From Cannabis sativa (lineage: Eukaryota; Streptophyta; Magnoliopsida; Rosales; Cannabaceae), in the NCBI RefSeq assembly GCF_029168945.1, contig NC_083605.1, positions 26,797,280 to 26,861,279 on the forward strand: DNA of 64,000 nt. The letters run 5' to 3'. Below the pieces are notes generated by a model. That model had not been told where the DNA came from, made no database searches, and saw nothing but the letters and a program-made list of their open reading frames with translations. Every line of letters begins with the position of its first letter. The first letter of the stretch is position 1. Made by a program: the position numbers and the translations under genes. This document shows positions 43,143 to 57,875 of this stretch, in pieces.

Positions 43143-46100
43143 ACTGGCACTAGAGCCATGGTAATGATTTACTTTCATGGAATATGAATTAAAACGATGT
43201 TTTGTGTTGATTTGGATGGTTTCATGTTGGTTTATGTGCTTATGTGATGAATGTATGTGTTGTGAGAATTTTTTCCATGAAAAATATTTTTTCTGTTTTT
43301 GAAAATATTTTATTTTGATTCCTTGTAAAAAATTAAGCAATTTTTTTTTTTACGGAACTCGATTCCGATAAAAATTGGAAAAGTTATGAATTTTTGAAAT
43401 TTGGGTGCCATGGTTGTCGAGTGGGTGCATCGAGTGCACCAGGCACTCGGACTAGCCAGGCACACGCGCGCGCCCATCACCCTGCAGCTGACCGAGTTTT
43501 CTCAGTTAGGGATGCTGCAGATGCTGAGAATCCTCGGCTGGGTGCTCTTCTCCACGCGCGCATGAAGGCTGCGTGCAGCCTGTTGCACGCTCAGTCCTGG
43601 GCAGCAGCACCAAATTGCGATTTTTGTGGTTTTTCCCCAAAAATTTGATTTTTTATGGGATTGTTTCCCAAAATTTTATTTTTCCAATTTTAGATATTTC
43701 CAAATTGAAATATTTCCAATTTTTAATATTTCAAATTTGAAATATTTCATTTTTTAAATATTTCCAATTATGGTAAGATTTAAAAATTATTAACTTTTTT
43801 AATATTTATATATTATTTAATTATAAGATTAGATATTTTGATATTTAACATATTTAAATTAAAAGATCACGTTGTCTTTTTAATTAAAATATTATATTAA
43901 AATTATCTTATATGACAAATTAAATAATTAATTAATTTGAAATTAACATAGATATTTTTATAGATACACTTACCATAATATTTTCAAATTCAAAATTTGT
44001 TATTTTGTTAAATATTTAATTATTTATAAATTATAAGTTTAAAAATGATATTTTTCTATATAAATAATTTTTTTTTCTTATTGGAAATTTATAAATCATA
44101 TCTTCAATATTTAAATAACTTAGATATTTTGTAGAAATTTGAATATTGCTTAATTCGAGATATTTTGACATATAATTATGGTAATTATTATTTATTTATT
44201 ATTTTATTCCTAAAATAATAATTATCTAACCAAATCTATTTTAAAATTGGTTTATTTTATTAAATTATAAGATTTGAAAGTGATATTGAAGATTCTTTCT
44301 TTCAAATCATTGATCTTATTTGATATTTAATTTGATTCAAATAAACCTAGATATTTTAAAATTAGTTTCTTTATTTTGAGATTTTAAGGTTTGTTTTAAC
44401 AACCCTAAATTTTCAAAATTTATTTGGTTAGTTTAAGAATAATAATTTAATTATATTAATATCTTATTTGACATTTGTTACATGGACAATGTTTGTTTAA
44501 TTTTATATTGTTTATTAAATTTTTTTTTTTACAAACCTATTATTTATTTGATCTAAATTGCTATGATTAACTTGTTCTGATTTTAATCATAGTCCAATTG
44601 TCAATAGATCTTATAAATAATTTGTAACAGGTAAATTTTGTACTTCTTTCATCTGTGTAAACCTAATAATATGATAGGGCCCATCCAAATCATTTGACCT
44701 GTGTGAGCCTATATGTTTGCTATTGAGCTTAGATGCATATAGGAAGCCCATTTAAGTTGTCACTAAGTAAATGGACTAGGTTGCTTAAATAAAATTTGAC
44801 ATAAGTAATTTTATTTAGGCCCAATTAAATTTGGGCTTATTCAATGAATAACAATTGTGTATTTAAAGGTTAAATTCCTCTCTTTTAGGCCTTATGTGAG
44901 AGTTGGGGGCCAATAGAAGTGGGTACGACATACTGAACCCAGCTCCCCCTCACATGAACTACCCCAATTGTGAAGGCCCATTTGCCTTATTTAAATAATT
45001 GTATTGGGTTAATTATATTAGTCTAACCTAATTAAAATTGAATTAGCACCATAATTAACTTTTAAAATATATGAAATTTATTTTTCATTTTAATATTTTA
45101 AAGTTAATTTTAGAAAATCACTTAGTTAATGATATATATATTCTAGATAGTTATTTCTAGTGCTAATTATTTTTTAATATTTAATTAGAAAAATATCATT
45201 GATTGTGAAATTAATTGTTAATTTTGGTATAATCTAAGTTTAGTATATTTTCCTAGTATTAAACTAGAATTAATAATTAAGTTTCCTCTATACTTAATTA
45301 TTTATTTCTTGAATTTAATACATTTAATTAAATTGAAAATTTCAATATCTAAGTTGATTTTCATCATGATACTTATTTATTGATATTTTCATGTTATTTA
45401 ATTTAAGTTGAAAAATTATCTAAAGTTTGGAATATTATTTTAGAATAACTTAAGTCTGAATAATTTTCAAAATATATTTTATTTTATTTTATTAATCTAT
45501 TTCCCACAATTTCGAAATTGCATTTCTTTAATGTAGAAATTTCGAATTTTATTTGAAAAATAGATTAAAGTTGAAAACTATTTTTTTTTTTTTAATTTTG
45601 GACCAACTTAAATCAATGATTTTTTTATTTAATGATTAATTAAAATAAATGAACTAAAATATATTATAATTTGAAATTGAATTAATTAGTCAATAAAAGT
45701 CTAGATAGAGATTATCTGTTTTGCTTGAAGTATTTTTCTAGTGATATTTAATTAAATAGAAAATTAATATTTAAGTTGATTCTTAATCATGATACTTGAA
45801 TATTTAATTTTTTTTTAATAATTAATTAAATAGGAAAATATTATTTTTGTTGTGAATTAATTTTTATTAATTTTGGGCCAACATAAAATTAAGATAATTT
45901 TTTCAGGATTTATTTTTATTTTATTTTAACGGGCATTTTCGAAAATTGTATTCTTATATATACTTCAATTTTTCGAAATGCGATATATATTTATAGAAAA
46001 TTAAATTTGAGTTGTAAATTAATTTAAATTAATTTTGAAACAACTTAAATTGAATATTTTCTAAATATTTATTGGAAATTATTACTAAGATGGAAATAAT

Positions 46101-47259
46101 TCAAGTTATGTTCATATCCATCTAAGTATAATTTATAAATATTAAATTAAAATTTATATTTAGAATTTTCTATTCTAAATTAGAAATTTTAATTAAATAA
46201 ATATATATTTAAAATAAATTGATTAAAATAAATATTAAAAGAAAATACACTTTAAATAAGGAGCTTCATTATTATTAGGATATTCGATCTCCATTGTTGG
46301 TTTTACATAGCTATTATTTTAGTGAGTAATCCTCCCTAATGGAGGAACGTTCATTTGCAAGTTAGCACCGTTTAATCTCGAAAGATAAGTATTTTTGTAA
46401 GTAATTTATATAGTATTGATCACCCTAATGGTGGTGACTGTATAAGACTTACAAGAGTATGAAACAATGGTGGAAGCTCACAAGATAGAATAGCCTTGAC
46501 TCTCGCCTAAACGGGACAACGATGGATTCCAATCTTGATCGAATAAAAGGTTGCTAGAATGTTTATCATTTTAGATGAGCTGACAACTCTATTCAATGGA
46601 TGGTATCACTGACTCTCGTCTAAACATGACACTGGTATCAGTTTGTTGAAGACCTTGGAAATTATTTAGGATTGTATGTTTTAGTATTTTCACTTGTCAT
46701 TCCTACTTGCTATATGTTTAATAATTTCTGAATTGTGTATGAATTTATATTGAACCATGTTATTTTCTATTATTAAATTGTAGTTTAATTTCGAATCTTC
46801 ATTGTTGGTCTAACTTGGTTTGTTGTTCTAATAAGATAAATCCCTAATGGATTGTCAACATTAGACAAATATAATAGTGTTAGATCTCGAATGATAAATA
46901 TTGTAAATGCAACATCTAGCTGTTCATCAATTGATGACACCTTAGACTAGTATTTACAATATGAAACAAGAAGATTGTATAAATAAGATTACTTTGACTC
47001 TCGCTAATCGGAGCATCGTTGGATTCTTATTTAAATACGAAATTATATTAATTCCTCTTAGCTTATTCATTTCGAATTAACTCAATAACATATCATTGGA
47101 TGAATGGTCTATAAATCATTTCATGTCATTCTATATTTTCTCTTAAGAAATTAAATGACGCATATGATTATATTCCCGAAATTCTATCCCAAAATGATAT
47201 AAATCCTCTATCTTAAAAAATTCTCCTACTTGTATGGGCAAATCAATCATAGAGTTAAA
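43143..47259 (+). other. Non-coding copia-like leader (copy b), 3' truncated
   Basis: PBS TGGCACTAGAGCC at 43145-43157. A GC-rich patch at about 43405-43615 holds GACCGAG-TTTT-CTCAGTT (43490-43507) and GCTGAG-AATC-CTCGGC (43523-43538). AT-rich sequence follows, the conserved block is at 44871-44985, and hairpins from about 46325 include the nested stem at 46409-46442. It breaks off at GAGTTAAATTAG and joins an inverted LTR through a shared TTAG. Confidence 0.85.
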
Positions 47260-48819
47260 TTAGATCTACTCACAAGTATGTTGATTAACACCCTAAATAT
47301 GAACTTCTAAAACGATTATGAAATAAACACATATAAAGTATTAGAAACCTTACATTGGGTGCAGCAGAATTAAATGTCTCCTCCGTTCAGATATCTAGCC
47401 CTTGATTCCTTTCTGTAGCAGAGCATTATCAATATATGAACCTGGATCTCTATTTCTCCTTCTTTAGTGCTGAAACTCCTTCTTGTTGAATGTCTTTCTT
47501 CACGATCTTCCTCACTATGATTGCGGTATCACTTGCTGTGTGTGGGCACTACTCTAATCACTAAGAGATTTCGAAATTTCAAGGAAGAAGAAGGAGAAGA
47601 AGTGGCGGCTAGGGTTTAGAGAGAGAAGGCTCAGGTTTTTCTCTGAAGGAAAAAGTAGAAAGTTAAGTGTAAATTTCCTCAAGCCTTCACTATCTATTTA
47701 TAGCATTCCACTAGGGTTAGGTTTGAATTATTTGGCATTAAAATAATGAAAATATCAGATGATAAAGCCTATAAAAGTGGCCGGCCCATACAATATGGAT
47801 TTGGGCCTCACTTTTTTCAATTTTGCAGTTTTATCATTTCTGCATCTCATTTTCTCAAAAATGTCAATTTTCTAATTCAACCATTTAAATGCCAATTCTA
47901 ATTATTTAATAACTATAAATAATTATTAAATAATATTATCATTTATCATAATTATTAATTGAACCATACAAAGTATCATAATTAACAAATATGCCCCTAA
48001 AACTCTTTCTTTACAATTTCGCCCTTACTTAGTGAAAAATTCACAAATAGACATAGTCTAAATTGAGAATTATAATTGATTAATCAAAACCAATTATATG
48101 AGTCTTACAAGCAATATTATCTCAACTAGTGGGCGGACCATGGGCCTATATAATCGAGCTTCCAATAAGCAGATCAAGAATTTATAACCTAAATTCACTG
48201 ACTTATTAATTCTTCGTTGAATCCATGCATAGAACTTAGAATTGCACTCTCAGTATATAGAATGCTCTATATGTTCCACCATATAGACCCATCATTAGTT
48301 ATCCATTGTTATAATCCTAATTTGATCAATGATCCTCTATATGAATGATCTACACTGTAAAGGGATTAGATTACCGTTACACCCTACAATGTATTTTATC
48401 CTTAAAACACTTAACCCCGTATAAATGATATTTCAGCTTATGTGAAATGAGTACTCCACCATTTATTTTTGTTTGGTCAAGCTCGAAGGAGATCATCCTT
48501 TACTTACTATTCGCCAGATAGAAGCTATAGATTCCATGTTTATGTTAGCGCTCCCACTCAATTGCACTATCGTGTTCCCAAAATGTACGTATCACCCTGA
48601 CCTAAAAGTAGGCTTAACTAACAAATCAAAGAACACGAATAACCTCTTGAGATTGAGCCTAATCATAACAGGATTAAGATCATTTGATCTAGGATCAACT
48701 AGGCGATATTGACTTGAATTGATATTACGGTAAGTTTAATAAATCTAAGTCAAAGTTCAATATCGGTCCCTTCCGATGCATACTCTATGCATCCAACCTG
48801 AGCTTTACTTTAACCAATG
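47260..48819 (-). repeat. Inverted copia-like LTR, both ends cut (copy c)
   Basis: It lacks about 30 bp at its outer end (starts TTAGATCTACTCACAAG) and about 300 bp at the internal side (stops at TTTAACCAATG), where leader sequence follows. TATAAATA on the minus strand is at 47695-47702. Confidence 0.88.
47695..47702 (-). promoter_or_regulatory. LTR TATA box
   Basis: TATAAATA on the minus strand in the truncated LTR of copy c; the partner LTR has TATAAACA at 52737-52744. Confidence 0.55.
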
Positions 48820-51800
48820 GTTCAATATAAATTCATACACAATTCAAAGATTATTAAACATATAGCAAGTAGGAATGACAAGTGAAAATACTAAAACATA
48901 CAATCCTAAATAATTTCTAAGGTTTTCAACAAACTGATATCAGTGTCCCGTTTAGGCGAGAGTCAAAGCTACCATCCATTGAATAGAGTTTTCAGCGCAT
49001 CTAAAATGTTAAACATTCTAGCAACCTTTTATTCGATCAAGATTGGAATTCAGCGTTGTCCCGTTTAGGCGAGAGTCAAGGCAATTCTATCTTATGAGCT
49101 TCTACCATTGTTTCATAATTTGCAAGTCAAATATGGTCGCCACCATTAGGGTGATCCATATCATATAAAACACTTACAAACTACTTATCTTTCAAGATTA
49201 AACGGTACGAAATTGCTAATGAACGTTCCTCCATTAGGGAGGATTACTCACTAAAACAAACGCGATGTAAAACCAACAATGGAGATCAAATATCTTAATA
49301 ATAAAGCTCATTCTTTAAAATGTATTTTCATTATTATTTATAATAAAATATATTCAGTAAATATCGAATTTAGAATTAAAATTCTAAATTAAAATTTAAT
49401 TTAATATTTATAAAATTATACTTAGATGGTGATTAAAATAAATTGAATTATTTCCATCTCAGTAGTAATTTATATAAATATTAAGAAAATTATTTAAGTT
49501 GTATTAATTTAAATTAATTTGCAACTCAAAATAAATTTTCATGAGAATATATTTATTGTATTTTGAAAAAGAAAGTATAAAAAATTTATATTTTTCGAAA
49601 TACTTAAATAATAATTACTTAGAAAAATACTTCAAGCAAAAATATCACCTATGTAGATTTTCCTTTGACTAATTAATTCAATTTCTAATAATATACTTTA
49701 ATTCATTTATTTTAAATTAATCAATAAATGAAAAAAATCATTGATTTAAGTTTGTCCAAGAATTAATTAAAATAAATAATTAATTTATAACTTAATCTAT
49801 TTTTCAAGATAAATTCAAAAACTTTTGCATTATGAAATGCAATTTCGAAAATTGATTAATAAAATAAAGAAAAAATATATATATTGAAAATTATTTAAAT
49901 TTAAGTTGAACAAATAAATTTCAACTAAAAATAATTTTCTATTTAATTAAGTGTCATGAAAAAGAAATATTTAAGTATCATGATGAAAATCAACTTAGAT
50001 ATTTAATTTTCAATTTAATTAAATGTATTAAATTCAAGAAATAAATAATTAAGTGTAGAGAAGGCTTAATTATTAATCTCTAGTTTAATACTAGGAAAAA
50101 ATATACTTCAAAATAAATTGTACCAAAATTAATTATGTAAATAATTAATTTCACAATGTATAATATTTTCCTATTTAATATTAGAAATAATAAGTAGTCT
50201 AGAAATAACTATCTAGAAAATATCTTATTTGACTAAGTATCTTTTCCACAACATTTGAAACAATATCTAATTTAAGTTGTTTTAGAAGAATCTAAAAGAT
50301 CAACTTAAATATCTTTCAAATTAGATTTAATTAAATTTAAAATTAAGTTATAACCACTTAATTTGAAAATATTCTATTTTAAATTAATATTTGGAAAAAA
50401 AAATATCAACTTAAAAAATATCTAAAGAATCTTAATAACCAATTCCTAAAATTCCTCAACTTAATTTTGAAATTTTAAATCCAAAAGATATTCAGATTTA
50501 AGTTGGTTCGTTAGAAATAACTAAATATCAACTTAAATAGGAATATTTAATGAAAAATTTAAATTAAGCTTCAGAAAGAATCTAGATGGTTATAATTCTA
50601 TATTTAATTAAATACAAGAAAATACATATAGTTTAGCTTAGAATATAAAATTCTTTAAACTATGGTTTTCTTAAATTAATTTCATAATAAATGAAATTAA
50701 TTATGTTGCTAATCAATTTTATTAGGTTAAACTAATTTAATTAACCTAGTACAGTTATTCAAATCAGGCAAATGGGCCTTCACAATTGGGGTGGTTCATG
50801 TGAGGGGGTGCTGGGTTCAGTATGTCGTACCCACTACTATGGCTCCCAACTCACACACAAGGCCCAAAAGAGAGGAATTTAACCTTAAAATGAACAACTG
50901 TTATTAATTGAATAGGCCCAAAAACTAAATGGTCCTAAATAAAATCTATCAAGAACTATGATATTTTATTTAGCAACAACAACCTATATGCATCTATAAT
51001 AAAACTAAACACATAGGCTCACACAGGCACACAATTTGGATGAATCCTATCATGTTGCTAGGTCATACACAAATGAAAGAAGATTGTAAATATACCTGTT
51101 ACAAATTATTTACTTAACCAAGGGAGCCATGAGTTAAAATCAGATCATTGGATCTGTAAACAAGTTAACCATGGCTATTTGCAATCAAGCAATAATAGGT
51201 TTTAAAAACTTACAAGCAAGCTAAAACCACATACTCCTGCAACAAGGTTAGCTGGATAGTTGGATGTAGGATTTATTTAATTTTAAATAAATAATTTCGA
51301 AAAATTAATTAAATAAAAAATTTATTTTCGAAAAATAATAAAATAAAATAAAATTTACATTTTCGAAATTAATAAAATAATATTTAAAATTAAACCTACA
51401 ATTTTGAAAAATTAGGTTTCAACTAACCTAAATATGATTTCAAAATTTGCTAACTACTTTTAAAATTTAATGTTATTTTATAAATTAAATATTCAATAAA
51501 AATAAAAAAGATAAATAAATATCTTTTTCAGATTTTATGATTTAATTTAAATAAATAAAATAACAAAATTTAAAAGTTAGCAAAATATCTTACTACTATT
51601 TAAAATTACATGATTATAGTTATCTTATTTTAAATTTAAATAAGGTCAAATTATTTTAAAAAATATTTAATTAAAAAATTTAATATCTGACCTTAAATTT
51701 AAAAATAAGATAAGAGATAATCAAATTTAAAAATAAGATAGATAATTAAGCAAAAAAGATAGATATTTACTATTTTCAAATTCAAATTACACTAATATCA

Positions 51801-52275
51801 TGAATTAATTTTTTTAAAAAAAATAATTAATTTAATTATGATATTTAGAATTGAAATAGGAATAATAAATGTCTAAATACAAAACTACACAAAAAATCGG
51901 AAGTTAAATCCGTGAAATAGCATGAAAAATCGAAGAAAAACGAAAAAAAAAAATGCGAGCTGTACGGCCAGTACGCGCGCGCCTAGGGCAATGACACCAT
52001 CCCGATATTTTTCGAAACTTAAAAAAAATCATAACTAATTCAAATTAAATCGAAATTGAGTTCTGTAAAAAAAGTAAATTGCTTAATTTTTTCCATACTA
52101 TCCAATAAAAATAATTCCAGAAACGGAATTTCAATTATTTTTCACGAAAATTCACAAACATCAATCAATCATCAAACAACACTCAAAACAACATGATACC
52201 ATCCAAAACACAAACAAATCGTTTTAAGTCCAAATTTCTTGCAAGCAAATGAATTACCATGGCTTTGAGGCCAGT
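48820..52275 (-). other. Non-coding copia-like leader, inverted (copy c/d)
   Basis: It runs on the minus strand from the PBS (52261-52273, TGGCCTCAAAGCC) through a short GC-rich patch near 51950-52000, AT-rich sequence, the conserved block (50767-50885), more AT-rich sequence and the hairpin region (about 48880-49260, nested stem 49131-49161). All pol sequence is missing. Confidence 0.85.
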
Positions 52276-53877
52276 TGTTGGAAATTATTTTACCAGGATC
52301 TTAGATCTACTCACAAGTATGTTGATTAACACCCTAAATATGAACTTCTAAAACGATTATGAAATAAACACATATAAAGTATTAGAAACCTTACATTGGG
52401 TGCAACGTAATTAAATGTCTCCTTCCGTTCAGATATCTAGCCCTTGATTCCTTTCTGTAGCAGAGCATTATCAATATCTGAACCTCGATCTCTATCTCTC
52501 CTTCTTTAGTGCTGAAACTCCTTCTTGTTGAATGTCTTTCTTCACGATCTTCCTCACTATGATTGCGGTATCACTTGCTGTGTGTGGGCACTACTCTAAT
52601 CACTAAGAGATTTCGAAATTTCAAGGAAGAAGAAGGAGAAGAAGTGGCGGCTAGGGTTAAGAGAGAGAAGGCTCAGGTTTTTCTCTGAAGGAAAAAGTAG
52701 AAAGTTAAGTGTAAATTTCGTGAAGCCTTCACTATCTGTTTATAGCATTCCACTAGGGTTAGGTTTGAATTATTTGGCATTAAAATAATGAAAATATCAG
52801 ATGATAAAGCCTATAAAAGTGGTCGGCCCATACAATATGGATTTGGGCCTCACTTTTTGCAATTTTGCAGTTTTATCATTTCTACATCTCATTTTCTCAA
52901 AAACGCCAATTTTCTAATTCAACCATTTAAATGCCAATTCTAATTATTTAATAACTATAAATAATTATTAAATAATATTGTCATTTATCATATTTATTAA
53001 TTGAACCATACAAAGTATCATAATTAACAAATATGCCCCTAAAACTCTTTCTTTACAATTTCGCCCTTACTTAGTGAAAAATTCACAAATAGACATAGTC
53101 AAAATTGAGAATCATAATTGATTAATCAAAACCAATTATATGAGTCTTACAAGCAATATTATCTCAACTAGTGGGGGGGCCATGGGTCTATATAAGCGAG
53201 CTTCCAATAAGCAGATCAAGAATTTATAACCTAAATTCACTGACTTATTAATTCTTCGTTGAATCCATGCATAGAACTTAGAATTGCACTCTCAGTACAT
53301 AGAATGCTCTATATGTTCCACCATATAGACACATCATTAGTTATCCATTGTTATAATCCTAATTTTATCAATGATCCTCAATATGAATGATCTACACTGT
53401 AAAGGGATTAGATTACCATTACACCCTACAATGTATTTTATCCTTAAAACACTTAACCCCGTATAAATAATATTTCAGCTTATGTGAAATGAGTACTCCA
53501 CCATTTATTTTCGTTTGGTCAAGCTCGAAGGAGATAATCCTTTACTTACTATTCGCCAGATAGAAGCTATAGATTCCATGTTTATGTTAGCGCTCCCACT
53601 CAATTGTACTACCGTGTTCCCAAAATGTACGTATCACCCTAACCTAAAAGTAGGCTTAACTAAAAAATCAAAGAACACGAATAACCTCTTGAGATTGAGC
53701 CTAATCATAACAGGAGTAAGTTCATTTGATGTAGGATCAACTAGGCGATATTGACTTGAATAGATATTACGGTAAGTTTAATAAATCTAAGTCAAAGTTC
53801 AATATCGGTCCCTTCCGATGCATACACCATGCATCCAACCTGAGCTTTACTTTAACCAATGCTTTGGAAAGAACATA
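52276..53877 (-). repeat. Inverted copia-like 5' LTR, distal end cut (copy d)
   Basis: It starts TGTTGGAAATTATTTTACC on the plus strand and breaks off in GAAAGAACATA near 53877, where an open copia pol begins. It is close to copy c (47260-48819) in sequence; c ends about 60 bases earlier in the same LTR. Confidence 0.88.
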
Positions 53878-55207
53878 GCATTTCAATGTAGCTAAACCTA
53901 GAAGCCTTAAGAGAAAAGAGATTGATAATGATGATCAAACTTATCTATGGCATTTACGTTTAGGTCATATAGGTTTTGATAGACTCAATAGGCTAACCAA
54001 AGACGGTCCATTGAAAAATGTCGTCTTAGGAGAACTGCCAGTCTGCGAGTCTTGCCTAGAAGGAAAAATGACCAAACGTTCTTTCTCTGCAAAGGGAGAG
54101 CGTGCCAAAGAACCCCTAGGGTTAGTACATTCAGATGTTTGCGGACCGCTGAATGTAAAAGCCAGAGGAGGTTATGAGTATTTCGTCACTTTCATTGACG
54201 ATTTCTCTAAATATAGTTTTCTTTACCTAATGCAAAAGAAATCTGAAACGTTTGAAAAGTTTCAGGAATTTCATGCTTTGGCTCAAAACCAATTAGGTAA
54301 AACATTAAAGATCTTGCGAACTGATAGGGGTGGAGAATATATGGATATGCAGTTCAAAGATCATTTAATTGAACTTGGAATTGAATCCCAATATACTGCC
54401 CCAAGCACTCCACAACAGAATGGAGTTGCAGAAAGAAGAAATCGCACTCTCTTAGAAATGGTTAGGTCTATGCTGAGTTATTCAACTCTGTCTACGTCCT
54501 TCTGGGGATATGATATTCAAATGGCAAACGACATTTTAAATGTTGTTCCATCTAAAGCAGTCCCTAAGACACCCGTCGAACTATGGAATGGTCGTACACC
54601 TAGTTTATGCCATTATAGGATTTGGGGGTGCCCTGCTCACGTCTTAAGAAAGAAAGAAGGCAAACTGGAATCGCGAACTGAAGTTTGCATGTTTGTCAGA
54701 AATTCTAAAGAGACTAGTGGTGGACTATTCTATAGTCACAAGGATAACAAAGTGTTTGTTTCTACAAATGCTACTTTCCTTGAAGATAACTATATGAAAG
54801 ACAACAAACCAAAAAGTGAAATTGTATTAGAGGAAATGCTCACAGATACTGTTCCTTCAAATGTACCATCTTCTTCTACTCAAGAAGAGGAACATCCCAC
54901 TCCCTCAGTTGTAGCAACTGAGAAAACTAGTACTAAAGCTCCTGTTCAGAAGGTCACCGCTCCTCGTCGTAGTGGGAGGGTTTCTACAAAACCATCTCGT
55001 TATGGCTTGGATGGTGAAATCAATATGGTCGTTGGTGACGGTATTGATGACGACCCTTTAACCTATAAACAGGTAATGGCAAGTCCGCAACGGAAGCGAT
55101 GGTCAGCCGGTATGGATTCAGAAATGGATTCCATGAAAAAGAACAAAGTCTGGGAATATGTAGAACCACCTGATGATTTTCGTCCAATTGGATGTAAATG
55201 GGTCTGA
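53878..55207 (+). pseudogene. pol: Open Ty1-copia pol fragment: pre-integrase, integrase, RT start
   Basis: One frame is open from about 53882 to the stop at 55205-55207, roughly 440 codons. It begins NVAKPRSLKRK, then the HHCC zinc region (HLRLGHIGF, CESCLEGK), the integrase core with SDVCGPLNV, LRTDRGGEYM and PQQNGVAERRN (D-D-E intact), WGCPAHVLRKKEGKLESR, the Ser/Thr-rich linker, PRRSGRVSTKPSRYG and the first RT residues ending RPIGCKWV. Both ends are artificial: the left is fused to an inverted LTR, the right to leader sequence at GGGTCTGATTTTAATC, so no gag, RT core or RNase H follows. It is the only intact copia coding sequence in the window and a candidate remnant of the autonomous partner. 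Confidence 0.9.
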
Positions 55208-57875
55208 TTTTAATCATAGTCCAATTGTCAATAGATCTTATAAATAATTTGTAACAGGTAAATTTTGTACTTCTTTAATCTGTGTAAACCTAGTAACATG
55301 ATAGGGTTCATCCAAATCATTTGACCTGTGTGAGCCTATATGTTTGTTATTGGGCTTAGATGCATATAGGAAGCCCATTTAAGTTTTCACTAAGTAAATG
55401 GACTAGGTTGCTAAAATAGAATTTGACATAAGTAATTTTATTTAGGCCCAATTAGATTTGGGCTTATTCAATGAATAACAATTGTTTATTTAAAGGTTAA
55501 ATTCCTCTCTTTTGGGCATTGTGTGAGAGTTGGGGGCCATTAGAAGTGGGTACGACATACTGAACCCAGCTCCCCCTCACATGAACTACCCCAATTATGA
55601 AGGCCCATTTTCCTTATTTAAATAATTGTATTAGGTTAATTATATTCGTCTAACCTAATTAAAATTGAATTAGCAACATAATTAGCTTTTAAAATATATG
55701 AAATTTATTTTTCATTTTAATATTTTAAAGTTAATTTTAGAAAAACACTTAGTTAATGATATATATTCTAGATAGTTATTTCTAGTACTAATTATTATTT
55801 CTAATATTAAATAGGAAAATATCATTGATTGTGAAATTAATTGTTTAATAATTAATTTTGGTACAATCTAAGTTTAGTATATTTTCCTAGTATTAAGCTA
55901 GAATTAATAATTAAGTTTCCTCTATACTTAATTATTTATTTCTTGAATATAATACATTTAATTAAATTGAAAATTTAATATCTAAGTTGACTTTTATCAT
56001 GATACTTAAATATTGTTATTTAATTAAAGTTGAAAATTATCTTAAGTTTGGAATCTTATTTCAGAATAACTTAAATCTGAATAATTTTCAAAATATATTT
56101 TATTTTATTTTATTAATCTTTTTCCCACAATTTTGAAATTGCATTTCTTTAATGCAGAAATTTCGAAGTTTATTTGAAAAAATAGATTAAAGTTGAAAAT
56201 TATTTATTTTGGACCAACTTAAATCAATGATTTTTTAATTTAATGATTAATTAAAATAAATGAACTAAAATACATTATAATTAGAAATTGAATTAATTAG
56301 TCCATGAAAGTCTAGATAGTTATTATCTGTTTTGCTTGAAGTATTTTTCTAGTGTATTTAATTAAATAGAAAATTAATATTTAAGTTGATTCTTAATCAT
56401 GATACTTAAATATTTGAAATTTTTCTTAAATATTTAATTAAATAGGAAAATTATATTTTTGTTGTAAATTAATTTTATTAATTAATTTTGGGCCAACATA
56501 AAATTAAGATAATTTTTTCAGGATTTATTTTTATTTTATTTTAAACCATTTTTCGAAAATTGTATTCTTATATACTTCATTTTTACGAAATGCAATATAT
56601 ATTTATAGAAAATTAAATTTGAGTTAAATTAATTTTGAAACAACTTAAATTGCATATTTTTCTAAATATTTATGGAAAGTATTACTAAGATGGAAATAAT
56701 TCACGTCATTTTCATATCCATCTAAGTATAATTTATAAATATTACATTAAAATTTATATTTTGAATTTTTCATTCTAAATTGGAAATTTTAATTAAATAA
56801 ATAAATATATATTTAAAATAAATAAATTAAAATAAGTTTCAGAAGAAAATACAACTTTCATTAAATAATGAGATTTATTATTAGGATATTCGATCTCCAT
56901 TGTTGGTTTTACATAGCTATTGTTTTAGTGAGTAATCCTCCCTAATGGAGGAACGTTAATTAGCAAGTTAGCACCGTTTAATCTCGAAAGATAAGTATAT
57001 TTGTAAGTGTTTTATATGGTATTGATCACTCTAATGGTGGCGACTGTATTTGACTTACAAAATATGAAACAATGGTGGAAGCTCATAAGATAGAATAGCC
57101 TTGACTCTCGCCTAAACGGGACAACGCTGGATTCCAATCTTGATCGAATAAAAGGTTGCTAGAATGTTTATCATTTTAGATGAGCTGACAACTCTATTCA
57201 ATGGATGGTATCACTGACTCTCGCCTAAACGGAACACTGATATCAGTTTGTTGAAGACCTTGGAAATTATTTAGGATTGTATGTTTTAGTATTTTCACTT
57301 GTCATTCCTACTTGCTATATGTTTAATAATTTCTGAATTGTGTATGAATTTATATTGAACCATGTTATTTTCTGTTATTAAATTGTAGTTTAATTTCGAA
57401 TCTTCATTGTTGGTCTAACTTGGTTTGTTTTTCTAATGAGATAAATCCCTAATGGATTTTCACCATTAGACAAACATAATAGTGTTAGATCTCAAAAGAT
57501 AAATATTGTATATGCAACATCTAGCTGTTCATCAATTGATGACACCTTAGAGTAGTATTTTACAATATGAAACAAGAAGATTGTATAAATAAGATTACCT
57601 TTGACTCTCGCTAATCGGAGTATCGTTGGATTCTTATTTAAAACGAAATTATCCTAATTCCTCTTAGCTTATTCATTTCGAATTAGCTCAATAACGTATC
57701 ATTGGATGAATGGTCTATAAATCATATAAAGTCATTCTATATTTTTTCTTACAAAATTAAATGACGAATATGATTATATTCCTGAAATTCTATCCCGAAA
57801 TGATATAAATCCTCAATCTTAGAAATCTCCTACTTATATGGGCAAATCAACTTAGAGTTAAATTAGTAGTGGTGG
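55206..57875 (+). other. Non-coding copia-like leader (copy e), 5' truncated
   Basis: It starts at the point equivalent to 44578 in copy b and follows it through the conserved block (55499-55612), AT-rich sequence and hairpins (nested stem 57014-57049) past the point where copy b breaks off. The PBS end and GC-rich patch are missing. Confidence 0.85.

Noticed and set aside
43394..43648. 84-codon frame over the GC-rich patch
   Set aside because: GC-rich sequence has few stops by chance; homologous patches at 23411 and 37480 do not keep the frame.
48473..48712. 79-codon frame conserved at 48473, 53515 and 58694 (minus), antisense to the copia-like LTR
   Set aside because: No ATG is needed to explain it: the frames follow from nucleotide similarity of the same LTR segment, they lack a start codon in good context, and other copies (for example 31061) extend and end differently. 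No sign of protein-level constraint.
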